64,000 nt of DNA from a virus (IMGVR_UViG_3300037882_004127:1-64000); one strand, 5' to 3'; counted from the stretch's first letter, positions 7,041 to 15,556 are shown. Numbers and translations are program-made. The notes: generated by a model not told the origin, from the letters alone.

Positions 7041-7514
7041 TTATTTACTAAAATCAATCTCGTCCGTTGGGAGAATAACAATTTCCACTAAGTCTTTTGC
7101 TGGAGCAATTGAAACAGCCTTGCTATACTCACGTTTAATCCCGTGGAAGAAATCATAATATTTTTCAATCTTCCCACCTTTCCCCTTGCGTCCGCGTTTA
7201 CTCTTCGGGCGATCATTTTGCTGCGCTGATGCTTGTTGGATTCGTTGAAGCAAGGTGTTGTTATCACTATCTTGAGGAACTTTGGCTAAAAACCCCCCTT
7301 CCGAATAATTACCCTTTTCATCACGACGAACAAAGAAAACGTGCTTATTTTTAGCCTTCGGTCCAGTTTCGTCCTTCAATTCCTCCTTCTCTGCCTCTAA
7401 TTCAGCCTGAATCTTTTTGATATCCTCAATTAGATTTTTCTTAGTTTCGGCGTCCTTCACGTTTTCGTGAATTTTCGCCATAATTTCGTCAATTGGTAGT
7501 TTTGTGATAGCCAT
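7041..7514 (-). CDS. hypothetical protein with a basic linker
   Basis: 157 residues: a helical first half (IKKIQAELEAEKEELKDE), a KHVFFVRRDEKGNYSEGG strand region, a very basic linker (KSKRGRKGKGGKIEK) and a C-terminal strand region. The linker suggests nucleic-acid contact, but no domain is recognised. Confidence 0.6.
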   Translation of the reverse strand: MAITKLPIDEIMAKIHENVKDAETKKNLIEDIKKIQAELEAEKEELKDETGPKAKNKHVFFVRRDEKGNYSEGGFLAKVPQDSDNNTLLQRIQQASAQQNDRPKSKRGRKGKGGKIEKYYDFFHGIKREYSKAVSIAPAKDLVEIVILPTDEIDFSK

Positions 7515-7531
7515 GTTTTTTATTATTAAGT

Positions 7532-7750
7532 TTAGTAAGCTGCTGGAATTAGTGATTTGTGATAAAACGCCTTAATATGTTTATCAAGGGTTTTCTCAGT
7601 GATTTTTCTCTCAGGAATTTCGTCATAACGATTTTTAAGAATCTCGTATAAATTCCCCTTATGTCGCGTCACGACCATCGCGACCTCTGCAAATGCTTGC
7701 TCGGCCACTCGGTATTTAGTGTCTTTTGAGACGAACAGAATTGTGTTCAT
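7532..7750 (-). CDS. hypothetical protein
   Basis: 72 residues. A strand at the N-terminus (NTILFVSKDTKYRV) is followed by helices with many charged residues. Located 17 nt upstream of the basic-linker gene. No motif. Confidence 0.55.
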   Translation of the reverse strand: MNTILFVSKDTKYRVAEQAFAEVAMVVTRHKGNLYEILKNRYDEIPERKITEKTLDKHIKAFYHKSLIPAAY

Positions 7751-7778
7751 ATTGATTTTTGTTCCAAAAATTGTAATC

Positions 7779-8252
7779 CTACGGATTATTTGCCTCGGAA
7801 ATCATTTGATTTTCCCAAGCCTGATATTGAATTTTGGCTTCGTTCAATGTTGTAAACTTAGCTTTTGCAACCTCATCAATAACAAGTTCACCGGGGGAGT
7901 CATCTACATATTTCCCATTAACATGAATCACGCGCCAACTCATATGATCGCCCTCTCCGTAAGATGCCGCCGACACGGCTTCCCAGCCACCATCGACCTC
8001 GTACCAAGTTAATTGGTGGGTGTCTTTTTTGTGCAAAAGTTGTTCCGCCCGAATATGCTTTAATTTGCCCCGCAATGTCTTGAGGGAATCTTCATTCACC
8101 AAAAAATCCCAGACAGCATCCGATGATCTCTCATCAAAGGGATCTCCAATGATTTCGCGGGCAGTTTCATTAGCGTCCTGTATTTGTTTAAGAAAGTATT
8201 CAACTCGTCGTTTTTGTTCTGATAATTCTTTATTTTGTTGTTTGATATTCAT
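7779..8252 (-). CDS. hypothetical protein, helical N-terminus
   Basis: Start 8252 gives MNIKQQNKELSEQKRRVEYF, a coiled helix, instead of the longer form from 8285 that runs into the upstream gene. The C-terminal half (HQLTWYEVDGGWEAVSAASY, WRVIHVNGKYVDD) looks like a small beta domain and ends in a helix. Function unknown. Confidence 0.55.
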   Translation of the reverse strand: MNIKQQNKELSEQKRRVEYFLKQIQDANETAREIIGDPFDERSSDAVWDFLVNEDSLKTLRGKLKHIRAEQLLHKKDTHQLTWYEVDGGWEAVSAASYGEGDHMSWRVIHVNGKYVDDSPGELVIDEVAKAKFTTLNEAKIQYQAWENQMISEANNP

Positions 8253-8281
8253 ATTTGTTTTTCTCCGAAATTGGTATCCAT

Positions 8282-8758
8282 TCAAATTGTTTTCTGTAAA
8301 TATTGTTCCTTCTCTTGAGCCTCTAAAGATTTTCTGATATAACGCATAAAAATAATAGCCTTATCCTCGGGGAGAAAAGCTGCGTCGCCAGTATCGTTAA
8401 TGTCAACACTGAAGCGGAAATTAGTTCCCTCAACTTCATACCATAACTCTCTCGCGCGGTAGAACAGGAATTTAACCTTCTTGTCTTTTACTAAATCTTT
8501 AATATTTAACATGTTATTTATGTTTTCGGTCCATTCAGTAATATCTTCACCATCCTCAGATTCCCATTCCAGCCATTCCCCATTCTCAAAAATCTCTAAC
8601 CCGAACGCATTTGAATCAATACTCTTATCCAAAAGTTGCGAGTTAGCCAAGGCTTCAATTAATTGTGCGCCATGTTTTGGATCTGTAACGGGATAAACAA
8701 TCGGTCTATCAGGTGGATTAATAATATTCCAAACGCGCAAATCGCCTTCACGCGGCAT
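8282..8758 (-). CDS. hypothetical acidic protein
   Basis: Start 8758 (MPREGDLRVWNIINPPDRP) is preferred; an in-frame ATG at 8785 adds nine basic residues and cannot be excluded. Pro-rich N-terminus, an acidic middle (EWESEDGEDITEW) and a strand/helix C-terminus. No motif recognised. Confidence 0.55.
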   Translation of the reverse strand: MPREGDLRVWNIINPPDRPIVYPVTDPKHGAQLIEALANSQLLDKSIDSNAFGLEIFENGEWLEWESEDGEDITEWTENINNMLNIKDLVKDKKVKFLFYRARELWYEVEGTNFRFSVDINDTGDAAFLPEDKAIIFMRYIRKSLEAQEKEQYLQKTI

Positions 8759-8790
8759 TTTATTGATTTTTCTTTGGCGAATCATCTTAT

Positions 8791-8952
8791 TTATTCTCTT
8801 TTTAATATTTTATTAATCGCCACCCGAAATCCATAGCAAGCAACATCCGACATAAAATCTTTCCACGCGGGGTTATTGTTGTCGGTTGTGGAGAAGAGTT
8901 CTTCCAGAAAATCTAGCCGCTCTTTATCTGTAATTTTCTTAATGGTTTTCAT
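8791..8952 (-). CDS. small helical protein
   Basis: 53 residues: MKTIKKITDKERLDFLEELF, then a WKDFMSDVACYGFRVAINKI helix. The ATG overlaps the TGA of the thioredoxin gene (ATGA), so it is probably translated by coupling. Function unknown. Confidence 0.55.
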   Translation of the reverse strand: MKTIKKITDKERLDFLEELFSTTDNNNPAWKDFMSDVACYGFRVAINKILKRE

Positions 8953-9206
8953 TTGTTAACGTTAATCAGTTCAATCAGTGTTTGCTTGGGCACGATACCC
9001 ACTTTGCGCAAAATTTCAACGTTATCCTTAAGAAAAATCAAAGTTGGCGCGGCACGGATATTGTATTTATCGAAGATTGATTCGTGGTCATCGAGATTGT
9101 AGGAAACTAGTTCAACCCCGGTTTCTTTAATTACCTCTGGCAAATACCGGGCTAGGGCAATGCAGGGTTGGCATCCGGGAGATGAAAATTTAAGTAGCTT
9201 AAGCAT
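8949..9206 (-). CDS. thioredoxin/glutaredoxin-like protein
   Basis: 85 residues with the redox motif CQPC near residue 13 inside KFSSPGCQPCIALARYLP, and the cis-proline segment RAAPTLIFL. It is short for thioredoxin but close to phage glutaredoxin-like proteins. It would reduce disulfides, for instance for a ribonucleotide reductase, although none is visible here. It overlaps neighbours on both sides. Confidence 0.8.
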   Translation of the reverse strand: MLKLLKFSSPGCQPCIALARYLPEVIKETGVELVSYNLDDHESIFDKYNIRAAPTLIFLKDNVEILRKVGIVPKQTLIELINVNK

Positions 9207-9369
9207 TATAATTTAATTTAGTGGTTGTTCTTATGATGTCAAATTGAAAGTCCTCAACAAACTGTTTCTTTTTATTGTTGCTCAGCGCAGCGAAGGTTTC
9301 TCTAATTTTTACTCTGCGCTTCCCATTCACTTGCGCGACCCTCATCAAATCTTCTAATTCGTTTATCAT
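9199..9369 (-). CDS. small hypothetical protein
   Basis: 56 residues, starting MINELEDLMRVAQVNGKRRV and mostly helical and basic. It fills the gap between the 217-residue gene and the thioredoxin gene and overlaps the latter by 8 nt. No motif. Confidence 0.5.
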   Translation of the reverse strand: MINELEDLMRVAQVNGKRRVKIRETFAALSNNKKKQFVEDFQFDIIRTTTKLNYNA

Positions 9370-10023
9370 TTAATACTCGTGCGCGGAAGGTTTATTCACT
9401 CTGATAAAATACGATGTTTCAACAGGAAAGTCAAGTCCCGAAACGTCGCAATGATTAGTTTCCCACTGAATCAAAGAAGACTCCCCTCGTGGAATCTTAT
9501 ATTTCGGGCGAATTTCATCAATGAATGCCCACGCGCCCTTAAAATCTTTTTTCGCGCAGAATTTATGCACCTTTTTAGAATCAACTTTATTCAGGGGATA
9601 ATCCTTATATTTAACAAATCCCTCAATTTCGGGCAAGTTATCCCCGAATGGCTCTGAAAAGTTGGTTGTTGAGCCCCATAAGCCACCATTTCGTTTCACG
9701 GATAAGTAATTATCAATAATCTTCTCAACCTGATAAGCCACAAACCCATCGCCCGCCTTTTCGTTATGAACCCCCCATGAAGCACTTGTGTGTTCAGGGA
9801 AATAAAATTCGCGCGGTTTATTTTCTTGAACGGCCTGATCGACAAATTGTTTCCTGATAAAGGATTGAATGGCATCGCGGCGGTCATGATCTAAGTTAGA
9901 GCCGCCAACGAATTCTATCATGTAATCAAATTGGCCTAGTTTGCCACGGCAATACATTTCGCAAACATTTTTAATAACGGTGGCCTGCTCCTCGGTGATT
10001 AGAAGTTTTATTTTATCGCTCAT
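9370..10023 (-). CDS. hypothetical protein
   Basis: 217 residues. The N-terminus (KIKLLITEEQATVIKNVCEMY) is of a type seen in other phage hypothetical proteins, followed by a HTSASWGVHNEKAGDG region and a C-terminal strand region. No catalytic motif can be assigned. It starts 4 nt inside the upstream gene. Confidence 0.6.
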   Translation of the reverse strand: MSDKIKLLITEEQATVIKNVCEMYCRGKLGQFDYMIEFVGGSNLDHDRRDAIQSFIRKQFVDQAVQENKPREFYFPEHTSASWGVHNEKAGDGFVAYQVEKIIDNYLSVKRNGGLWGSTTNFSEPFGDNLPEIEGFVKYKDYPLNKVDSKKVHKFCAKKDFKGAWAFIDEIRPKYKIPRGESSLIQWETNHCDVSGLDFPVETSYFIRVNKPSAHEY

Positions 10024-10277
10024 TTTATTTTTAGCTGTTTTAACTCTTCAATATCTTTCAATCTCATTTTAATATCTTTTTCGCGCGTTTTAATCAGATG
10101 CCTCCTAAGCCTTTCAAAGGCGCGTTTTTTACCCATGCGGCGCGGATAATAATAGTATCCTATTCCAATAGGATTAGGTTTCGTGGGTTCTCTGTCATGA
10201 GGAATTTTCTCATTCTTGATGTCCCACTCAGACCCCTTAAAAATATTTGGGCGAATTTGAATTAAATTGTAGTACAT
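10020..10277 (-). CDS. hypothetical protein, basic C-terminus
   Basis: Start 10277 (MYYNLIQIRPNIFKGSEWD) is chosen over 10289. About 85 residues with a Pro/Tyr-rich middle (IGIGYYYYPRRMGKK) and a basic helical C-terminus, which may bind nucleic acid. No family recognised. Confidence 0.5.
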   Translation of the reverse strand: MYYNLIQIRPNIFKGSEWDIKNEKIPHDREPTKPNPIGIGYYYYPRRMGKKRAFERLRRHLIKTREKDIKMRLKDIEELKQLKIK

Positions 10278-10278
10278 A

Positions 10279-10440
10279 TTATTTAACAAGTTCCTCTAAT
10301 TCCCGAATAACCCTTTCCAGTTCAATCGCTTCCCCATCGCACCTAATTGAACCTGCCATCGATTCAAATGCGGCCTCATCCCGCTTTTCTTCGGCGCGAA
10401 CTTTTAACAAGGCAATATACTTAAGGAGTTTATTTCTCAT
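10279..10440 (-). CDS. small helical protein
   Basis: 53 residues (MRNKLLKYIALLKVRAEEKR ... IRELEELVK), helical throughout. The ATG overlaps the TGA of the acyl-carrier-like gene. No motif. Confidence 0.5.
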   Translation of the reverse strand: MRNKLLKYIALLKVRAEEKRDEAAFESMAGSIRCDGEAIELERVIRELEELVK

Positions 10441-10679
10441 GGTTTAGGCAAGTAGTCAAATATCGGCCTGTCAAGATAGCAAGCTAAATTATCGGAAATG
10501 TCGGAGTAATCAAGATCTGTCTTAAACTCTTCCTCAATTGACAAGAAAAAATTGCAACAATCCAACTCATCCGCGCAAAAATCGCGTAAAGTTGATCGAG
10601 GGCTTAATGAGACATCCCACACGTTAAGGGTATTTTCCAAAATCTCAATTAATTTGCTAACTTGCTTTTCTGTTGGCAT
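10437..10679 (-). CDS. acyl-carrier-protein-like protein lacking the serine
   Basis: About 80 residues. The segment FCADELDCCNFFLSIEEEF lines up with the carrier-protein motif that precedes helix II (GADSLDxVELVxxxEEEF), but the phosphopantetheine serine is replaced by Glu. The fold is probably that of an ACP, used without its prosthetic group. The call rests on pattern only. Start 10679 (MPTEKQ) or 10685. Confidence 0.45.
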   Translation of the reverse strand: MPTEKQVSKLIEILENTLNVWDVSLSPRSTLRDFCADELDCCNFFLSIEEEFKTDLDYSDISDNLACYLDRPIFDYLPKP

Positions 10680-10719
10680 GGTCATGAATAAATTAGTGTC
10701 CGTTTCTTTTTACTAGGAC

Positions 10720-10914
10720 TTAATTTAACCCACTTATCAAACATTTTCCAGAATTTTCGGCCCATTTTGATTTTACTTGGCCCCCATCTTTTTTAATACG
10801 ACCCATCGGCCCGCAATAATTATGCACTTCAAATGTGATTCCGTGATACTTGTAAATGTTCGGGCAACTAATATGCGCCCAACCTTCGTTAAATTTAATG
10901 AAATGACCGGCCAT
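10720..10914 (-). CDS. hypothetical protein
   Basis: 64 residues (MAGHFIKFNEGWAHISCPNI...), strand-rich with three cysteines, perhaps a small metal-binding or beta domain. I preferred this frame over an overlapping minus-strand frame 10773-10982, which has poorer composition and would overlap the next gene. Confidence 0.5.
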   Translation of the reverse strand: MAGHFIKFNEGWAHISCPNIYKYHGITFEVHNYCGPMGRIKKDGGQVKSKWAENSGKCLISGLN

Positions 10915-10933
10915 GTTAAACGAGATTTAAAGA

Positions 10934-11140
10934 TTAATTTCGGCCCACTTTTTTTGCTGTATCCGAATTCTCTTTTACCCATTCAATTAAATCTGAGTCA
11001 GAAAGCTCCTTAGCTAATTTATAACCAAAGTCCCAGTCTTTAAAATCTGCTAGGCCATACTTAGAATAAAGAAAATCCGCGTACACGTTGCAAATTTGAT
11101 TTCTAGTGAGTTCATTCCAAAAAATATTTTTATTTTTCAT
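10934..11140 (-). CDS. hypothetical protein
   Basis: 68 residues, helical with many aromatic and acidic residues (FWNELTRNQICNVYADFLYS). No motif. It is the first gene of its minus-strand run, facing away from the plus-strand fragment at 11204. Confidence 0.5.
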   Translation of the reverse strand: MKNKNIFWNELTRNQICNVYADFLYSKYGLADFKDWDFGYKLAKELSDSDLIEWVKENSDTAKKVGRN

Positions 11141-11203
11141 TTAGTATAATTCTAAATTCCCCGTGATTTTATCAATTTCGTCACTCCACCGAACCCAATC
11201 CAA

Positions 11204-11620
11204 GTGAGAGTCAGACCTTGGGAGTTAAGCTCATTCATTCAGACGTTCGCCGCGAAGAAATCAAGCTTAATTGTTGGGGTTTTGAGCTTAATTCAGGACT
11301 CTTTCTTGGGTTTGCCCTCGGATGGCGCATTTAAAGGAGAGCTTGATCAAATTCGCGAGCAAGGCAAAATAACCGAAATTAGTAATCAAGCTGTTGAGGA
11401 AAGTTATCGCAATTCAGTGATTAATTCAGCCCTGATTAAGTTATGTATCGAGAATAGAGGTGAAGCCGATATTGGTATAGCCTCGGTAAGTGCCAGACAT
11501 AAAAAAGTTTATGAGTTAATGGGATTCGAATTAATTGGTGATGAGAGATTTTATTCAAACGAGACTAAAGATCGAGTGGTTTTAATGGCGGTGGATGTTA
11601 ACCGGTTGAAATCACTTTAG
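11204..11620 (+). pseudogene. FeeM-like GNAT acyltransferase, N-terminally truncated
   Basis: Plus-strand frame with the features of the FeeM/autoinducer-synthase-like GNAT family: VGVLSLIQDSFLGLPSDG, then an LDQIREQGKITEISNQAVE stretch, and RHKKVYELMGFELIGDE. The first strands of the fold are missing: the frame opens only at 11156 and its first usable start is GTG 11204. It sits alone on the plus strand inside a minus-strand cluster. Probably a captured gene remnant, though a short active form is possible. Confidence 0.5.
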
Positions 11621-11827
11621 TCAGGTCGATTCGTTATAAATGTCAACCAATTTCTCATAAACGTCCGGACTCTTCTTTTTTATTAAATCCGCCGCGACAT
11701 TAATAAGTTTTAAGGCTAAATCTTTCGATTCTTTATCATTCAAAAGACCGCTTTTTAGCGTGACATTATCATCGGTGATGATTAATTCTTTATATTGGCT
11801 ATAGCCACCTGATAATTTGAAGTCCAT
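11621..11827 (-). CDS. hypothetical protein
   Basis: 68 residues. Short strands (KLSGGYSQYKELIITDDN) then a helix (LALKLINVAADLIKKKSPD). Ends exactly where the plus-strand GNAT fragment ends (11620/11621). No motif. Confidence 0.5.
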   Translation of the reverse strand: MDFKLSGGYSQYKELIITDDNVTLKSGLLNDKESKDLALKLINVAADLIKKKSPDVYEKLVDIYNEST

Positions 11828-11830
11828 AAA

Positions 11831-12223
11831 TTAAAATCCCACATCAGGCTTTGTAAGCCCGTCCGGCCAAGCGTGATACATTTTATAATAGGCATCCATA
11901 TACTTCTGCGCATTCTCTTTTTCTCGTTTAACGCGCCATTCAAGCTCAGCGATTATTTTATTGGATAATTCGCCCGCGCCTTTGGCTACCTTACGCCGCG
12001 CTTCATCCAACGGACTTAAATGCTCGATCTCTCCATAACCAGATGAGCCAGAATAAACATTCTCCGTGAAACCGTCAACTATTTGATCGGCGACATGTTT
12101 AATTATGGCATCCTCGCACGATAGGGATTCAATTAGGATTAGTTTGGACTCATCTGATATTGATTGGAACAAAGCCCAAAGATCAATTTCAAGTTTACCT
12201 TTTTTGTCTATTTCTACGTTCAT
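11831..12223 (-). CDS. hypothetical helical protein
   Basis: 130 residues, acidic N-terminal half (QSISDESKLILIESLSCEDA) and a long charged helix towards the end (AELEWRVKREKENAQKYMDA). It sits 2 nt from the next upstream gene. No family recognised. Confidence 0.55.
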   Translation of the reverse strand: MNVEIDKKGKLEIDLWALFQSISDESKLILIESLSCEDAIIKHVADQIVDGFTENVYSGSSGYGEIEHLSPLDEARRKVAKGAGELSNKIIAELEWRVKREKENAQKYMDAYYKMYHAWPDGLTKPDVGF

Positions 12224-12225
12224 AT

Positions 12226-12534
12226 TTAAATTTCCTCAATTCGATAAAGGCTATTCTCTGTCCCAACTACAGTAACAGCGGGATCAGATTCGTCAAGACA
12301 AACAATCGGCGTTGATGTAAATTCCCCACACATTCCTCCTGGGTTGTAAAAATTTGCTAAACGTGTCACCTTAATGGGTTTGCCAATTTCCAGTTCGCCT
12401 AAGAGCCCAATCAACCAGTAACCGGTTTTAAGGGTCGCGCCCTCTAGCCCAGATTGCTTTGTAACTAAATGCAATTTAATGACATTTGGGGAATAAATTT
12501 GTCTGATTAGAGCGGCGGATTCTTTAGGTGTCAT
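12226..12534 (-). CDS. hypothetical protein
   Basis: 102 residues: a helix (TPKESAALIRQIY) then strands and glycine turns (TLKTGYWLIGLLGELEIGKP) like a small beta-barrel domain. It lies just downstream of the RNA ligase gene and may be co-transcribed with it. No motif. Confidence 0.5.
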   Translation of the reverse strand: MTPKESAALIRQIYSPNVIKLHLVTKQSGLEGATLKTGYWLIGLLGELEIGKPIKVTRLANFYNPGGMCGEFTSTPIVCLDESDPAVTVVGTENSLYRIEEI

Positions 12535-12560
12535 TTAATAATTAATTGTTAAAGTAAAAT

Positions 12561-13553
12561 TTATTTGAGGGAATCGTATTTTTTTGAAATAATCTTAAAG
12601 CTATCAGTTGAATGGTTCACTACAACTCCCTCAAATGGTCTGCCGTTAATCTCCGTAATTAAATGATCATACTTATCAATTAATTTTTGGGTTAAAATAA
12701 CATCATACTCAAGAATGGGAACAGTCGGTAGATTTAATTCTGCGCATAATTTAGTGAAATATAACGGATGACTCTTTCGCGCGTACTTCTTTTCGTCGAT
12801 TAAATAAACCGAGAAGAATCCAATGTTAAGGGGTAGCCCAGCATGGGGGTTATGATTAAAATGCTGAATTTTTTGGCCATAAGATTCGCCGCGCAAGCAT
12901 AACGAGATATTATTTTCAACACAATATTTCTCTAACTTGGCCAAAACATTATAATTCTTATCTTGCCGCGAATAGTTATTTTCAACCCCTTCTTTAAAGC
13001 AAAGGGTGCGGCCCAATATGCCTTTGTCAATTACTGAACCATTCTCAACCTTAACAAAATAACTTGCACTTTGTCCGTCTATTTTAAGAGTAACATCAAC
13101 CAATTCGCCGAAAGGTAAATATTTTTTAATAGATTGGTACCTTGATTCGTCAGTTTTTGGGATACCAAACGGAAGCACGCCGCGCGCACTATTATCGTTC
13201 GGCGCAGGTGGCTCAAATTTAATAACACCAACGACTTCAGTTAAATCGTCACCCTCTTTATATTGATTCGGGTCAAGTTCTAAATTGGCAAAACTTTCAA
13301 TGACTCCGAAAGACCATTCGCCGCGCAATTTAATTGCTTTAATTCGGCTTGATTTAGATTTGTAAAAAGCAGTCCATGGTTTATCTGGTAAAACACTATC
13401 AGGTTCGATAAACACGATCTTGTCGCCAACCTTATATTGACCTAATTTGGTAATGACCTCGTAACCCAAAACCGTGCAGATATCTAAACTGTCGGCATTT
13501 GGGTGTTTTATTACATTTAAAATGATTTCGCAAGATACTAATTTATTACTCAT
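12561..13553 (-). CDS. RNA ligase, Rnl5 (DraRnl-like) family
   Basis: 330 residues. An N-terminal OB-like domain (residues 1-110, including KVGDKIVFIEPDSVLPDK) is followed by the nucleotidyltransferase motifs: I TLKIDGQSAS with the nucleotide-accepting lysine, III LCLRGESYG, IIIa GFFSVYLI, IV FEGVVVN and V FKIISKKY. N-terminal OB plus ligase core is the layout of Deinococcus-type RNA ligase. It would seal nicks in RNA, for example after host tRNA cleavage. A promoter lies 8 nt before the start. Confidence 0.85.
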   Translation of the reverse strand: MSNKLVSCEIILNVIKHPNADSLDICTVLGYEVITKLGQYKVGDKIVFIEPDSVLPDKPWTAFYKSKSSRIKAIKLRGEWSFGVIESFANLELDPNQYKEGDDLTEVVGVIKFEPPAPNDNSARGVLPFGIPKTDESRYQSIKKYLPFGELVDVTLKIDGQSASYFVKVENGSVIDKGILGRTLCFKEGVENNYSRQDKNYNVLAKLEKYCVENNISLCLRGESYGQKIQHFNHNPHAGLPLNIGFFSVYLIDEKKYARKSHPLYFTKLCAELNLPTVPILEYDVILTQKLIDKYDHLITEINGRPFEGVVVNHSTDSFKIISKKYDSLK

Positions 13554-13561
13554 AAGATCCG

Positions 13562-13590
13562 ATAAAAGTTTATTTCGCGCGAAAAGTCAA
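13562..13590 (-). promoter_or_regulatory. promoter before the RNA ligase gene
   Basis: Minus strand TTGACT (13590-13585), 17-nt spacer, TTTTAT (13567-13562), then 8 nt to the ATG. The -35 overlaps the end of the upstream gene. Confidence 0.5.
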
Positions 13591-13829
13591 GTTGTTTTAA
13601 TAGCTTTTCTAAAAAATGCCCAGTTTAACATTTCTTGTTCAAACCCAACTATATATACGCTTACCCAGCTTGAATTTACGCGCAACTTATGGATAGTATA
13701 CTCCTGCCCAACGGTTAGGTTAGCATCACAAAAAGTGCGCATTTTAGGAAATTGCGGATAATAAAACTGGGGGACACCAATAAATGTTACCTTATCCCCA
13801 ACTTCGGGCCAAATAGGCTGGTTATTCAT
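13587..13829 (-). CDS. hypothetical protein
   Basis: 80 residues from 13829 (MNNQPIWPEVGDKVTFIGVP), with beta-rich content (GQEYTIHKLRVNSSWVSVYI) typical of small SH3-like phage proteins. An earlier in-frame codon at 13850 would lie in the YopX gene. Function unknown. Confidence 0.55.
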   Translation of the reverse strand: MNNQPIWPEVGDKVTFIGVPQFYYPQFPKMRTFCDANLTVGQEYTIHKLRVNSSWVSVYIVGFEQEMLNWAFFRKAIKTT

Positions 13830-14274
13830 TTTTAAATATATTTCCAACAACCTTACAATTTACGAAATTTTTGGCAAGAAATAAATTCCTAAATCCATCT
13901 TCAAGGTTAATTGTCACAAACCCGCAATAATCGCGCTCTTTACACCATTCAATTTTGAATTTTACCGGGTAAACAACGTTCTCCAGTATATCGCCCTCAA
14001 AAATATCTTGCCCGTCCATATCTTTTAGCCCGGTAAACTGTTGAACTACATATCTTTTCTGCGCAAACCATGGTAGATTATCTGGATAAGTGAGGGCCGA
14101 TTGCTTTTCAAATAAGGGTTTATCCTCCCTGTCTGGAAATCCCGCGTCAAATTTTGTCACTAAACCATTCAGGCCGATAAAGGTTTCTGTGAACGCGTGA
14201 GTTCCGCTGACTAACTCCTCAACCCATTGATTAAGGGCGCGGTCCCAAATGCGGAATTTAAATCGGTTAGTCAT
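13822..14274 (-). CDS. YopX family protein
   Basis: 150 residues with the YopX signature: FKFRIWD at the start, VVQQFTGLKDMDGQDIFEGD in the middle and CKVVGNIF at the end. YopX proteins are common in phages of Gram-positive and uncultured hosts and have no settled function. One of five full-length paralogues in the window, well diverged from the others. Confidence 0.8.
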   Translation of the reverse strand: MTNRFKFRIWDRALNQWVEELVSGTHAFTETFIGLNGLVTKFDAGFPDREDKPLFEKQSALTYPDNLPWFAQKRYVVQQFTGLKDMDGQDIFEGDILENVVYPVKFKIEWCKERDYCGFVTINLEDGFRNLFLAKNFVNCKVVGNIFKNE

Positions 14275-14275
14275 T

Positions 14276-15226
14276 TTAATACTCCTTAATAAATTCTTTC
14301 ACGCTAACATAGTCCTTGTAAATATCCTCGTTAGCCATTCCAAATATATTATCATAACTGTATTTTCCACTGCGAAACACCCTCCCATCACCATCCCAAT
14401 TCTCACCGATACAAGAACTAATTTCATCATAAATTAATTGATCCGCCTCCGTTTCAATGTTAAATCCACTTAAACCGGATTCCGCATAAGAATAACCATC
14501 ATTCCAATCTTCGCGGTTCTTCAATAAGTAATGAGCCAACCGCAAATATTTATCCTTCTCTAAAATAACATCCAAAATTTCACGCGCATTGGGAATACCA
14601 TTTTCAACGGGAATATCATACTTTTTGACCAGTCCAATAATCACCTTATTTTCTTTCTTTTTGCTTTGTTCCTCATCTTTCTTTTTTTGAATTTCAAGGT
14701 CAGCTAGCCGCTTTTTCTCCGCGCGCTCCTTAATTGTCCGTTCAATTGAATCCCAATCTGGCATGGAGGGTTGGTAGGTTTTGCATTGCGCCTCAATTTC
14801 ACGAATAAAATCAGCCCTAATTTGGGGCTTAAACATTTTGCGCGACTTGGAATCCGTCACGGTCTGCTTGATTCCCATTGTAGTCATCAAATCGGCCAAC
14901 TTTTTAAAGCAGGCTGAATTCTGCGCGGCAATTACTTTATTTTCTTCATGAGTCGCGGCATCTTGGGTCTTCATCGCGGCGATTTCCTCGCGGGTCGTCT
15001 TTAATTCCATGTCGTCGCCCTTGAATCCATATCGGCCATCTGGTTTAGACCAAGTGAACTCAAAAGTATCGCGCAAATAAGGTTTGAATGGCTGAATTTT
15101 CCAGTTTTGTTCCGCTAAATCTTTGTATTTTGTAACTTCGGCCTGAGCTTCGTTTAGGCTATCAATCATGTATTCAATGGCTAATTTCGCCTTATATGGG
15201 TATTTAGTTTCGTCGTAAGTTTTCAT
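14276..15226 (-). CDS. large hypothetical protein with coiled coil
   Basis: 316 residues from 15226 (MKTYDETKYPYKAKLA); the longer form from 15256 overlaps the upstream gene. Helical, with a strongly charged coiled stretch near the middle (RTIKERAEKKRLADLEIQKK) and a tyrosine-rich C-terminal domain. No enzyme motif is seen. May be a structural or scaffold-type accessory protein. Confidence 0.55.
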   Translation of the reverse strand: MKTYDETKYPYKAKLAIEYMIDSLNEAQAEVTKYKDLAEQNWKIQPFKPYLRDTFEFTWSKPDGRYGFKGDDMELKTTREEIAAMKTQDAATHEENKVIAAQNSACFKKLADLMTTMGIKQTVTDSKSRKMFKPQIRADFIREIEAQCKTYQPSMPDWDSIERTIKERAEKKRLADLEIQKKKDEEQSKKKENKVIIGLVKKYDIPVENGIPNAREILDVILEKDKYLRLAHYLLKNREDWNDGYSYAESGLSGFNIETEADQLIYDEISSCIGENWDGDGRVFRSGKYSYDNIFGMANEDIYKDYVSVKEFIKEY

Positions 15227-15230
15227 AAAT

Positions 15231-15551
15231 TTATCCTCTAATTGTTGCGTACCCATCTCCTTCTAATGTTACATCAGATGGTTCACAATTATTTCTTCTA
15301 CAAATATTTTTAATAAAATCATTTTGAACCTGTTCTCTTTCTCTCTCAACTTTCTTTACCTTGTCCTCCAAATCCCTTTTCACGACTTCCAATGGATGGG
15401 GAATACATTCTTGGCCGGTGGCTTCCCATTCCATATCAGCAATTCCTATGATTGCGTCAATAAATTCACATTCTCGTTCTTTTGGTAGTTTAATTTCAAA
15501 CTCACTTAAGACTTCTTCCAAACAATCTGTCCAGTATTTTTGAGATGCCAT
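15231..15551 (-). CDS. hypothetical protein
   Basis: 106 residues, helical, acidic first half, a basic coiled segment (DLEDKVKKVEREREQVQNDF) and two late cysteines. Its end overlaps the alternative start of the downstream gene. No family recognised. Confidence 0.5.
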   Translation of the reverse strand: MASQKYWTDCLEEVLSEFEIKLPKERECEFIDAIIGIADMEWEATGQECIPHPLEVVKRDLEDKVKKVEREREQVQNDFIKNICRRNNCEPSDVTLEGDGYATIRG

Positions 15552-15556
15552 GTTGA

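Noticed and set aside
8020-8337. 105-residue plus-strand frame
   Set aside because: Antisense shadow of the 7779-8252 and 8282-8758 genes, with Ser/Phe/Cys-rich shadow-type composition.
10773-10982. 69-residue minus-strand frame
   Set aside because: Overlaps two better genes (10720-10914 and 10934-11140) and has no coherent pattern.
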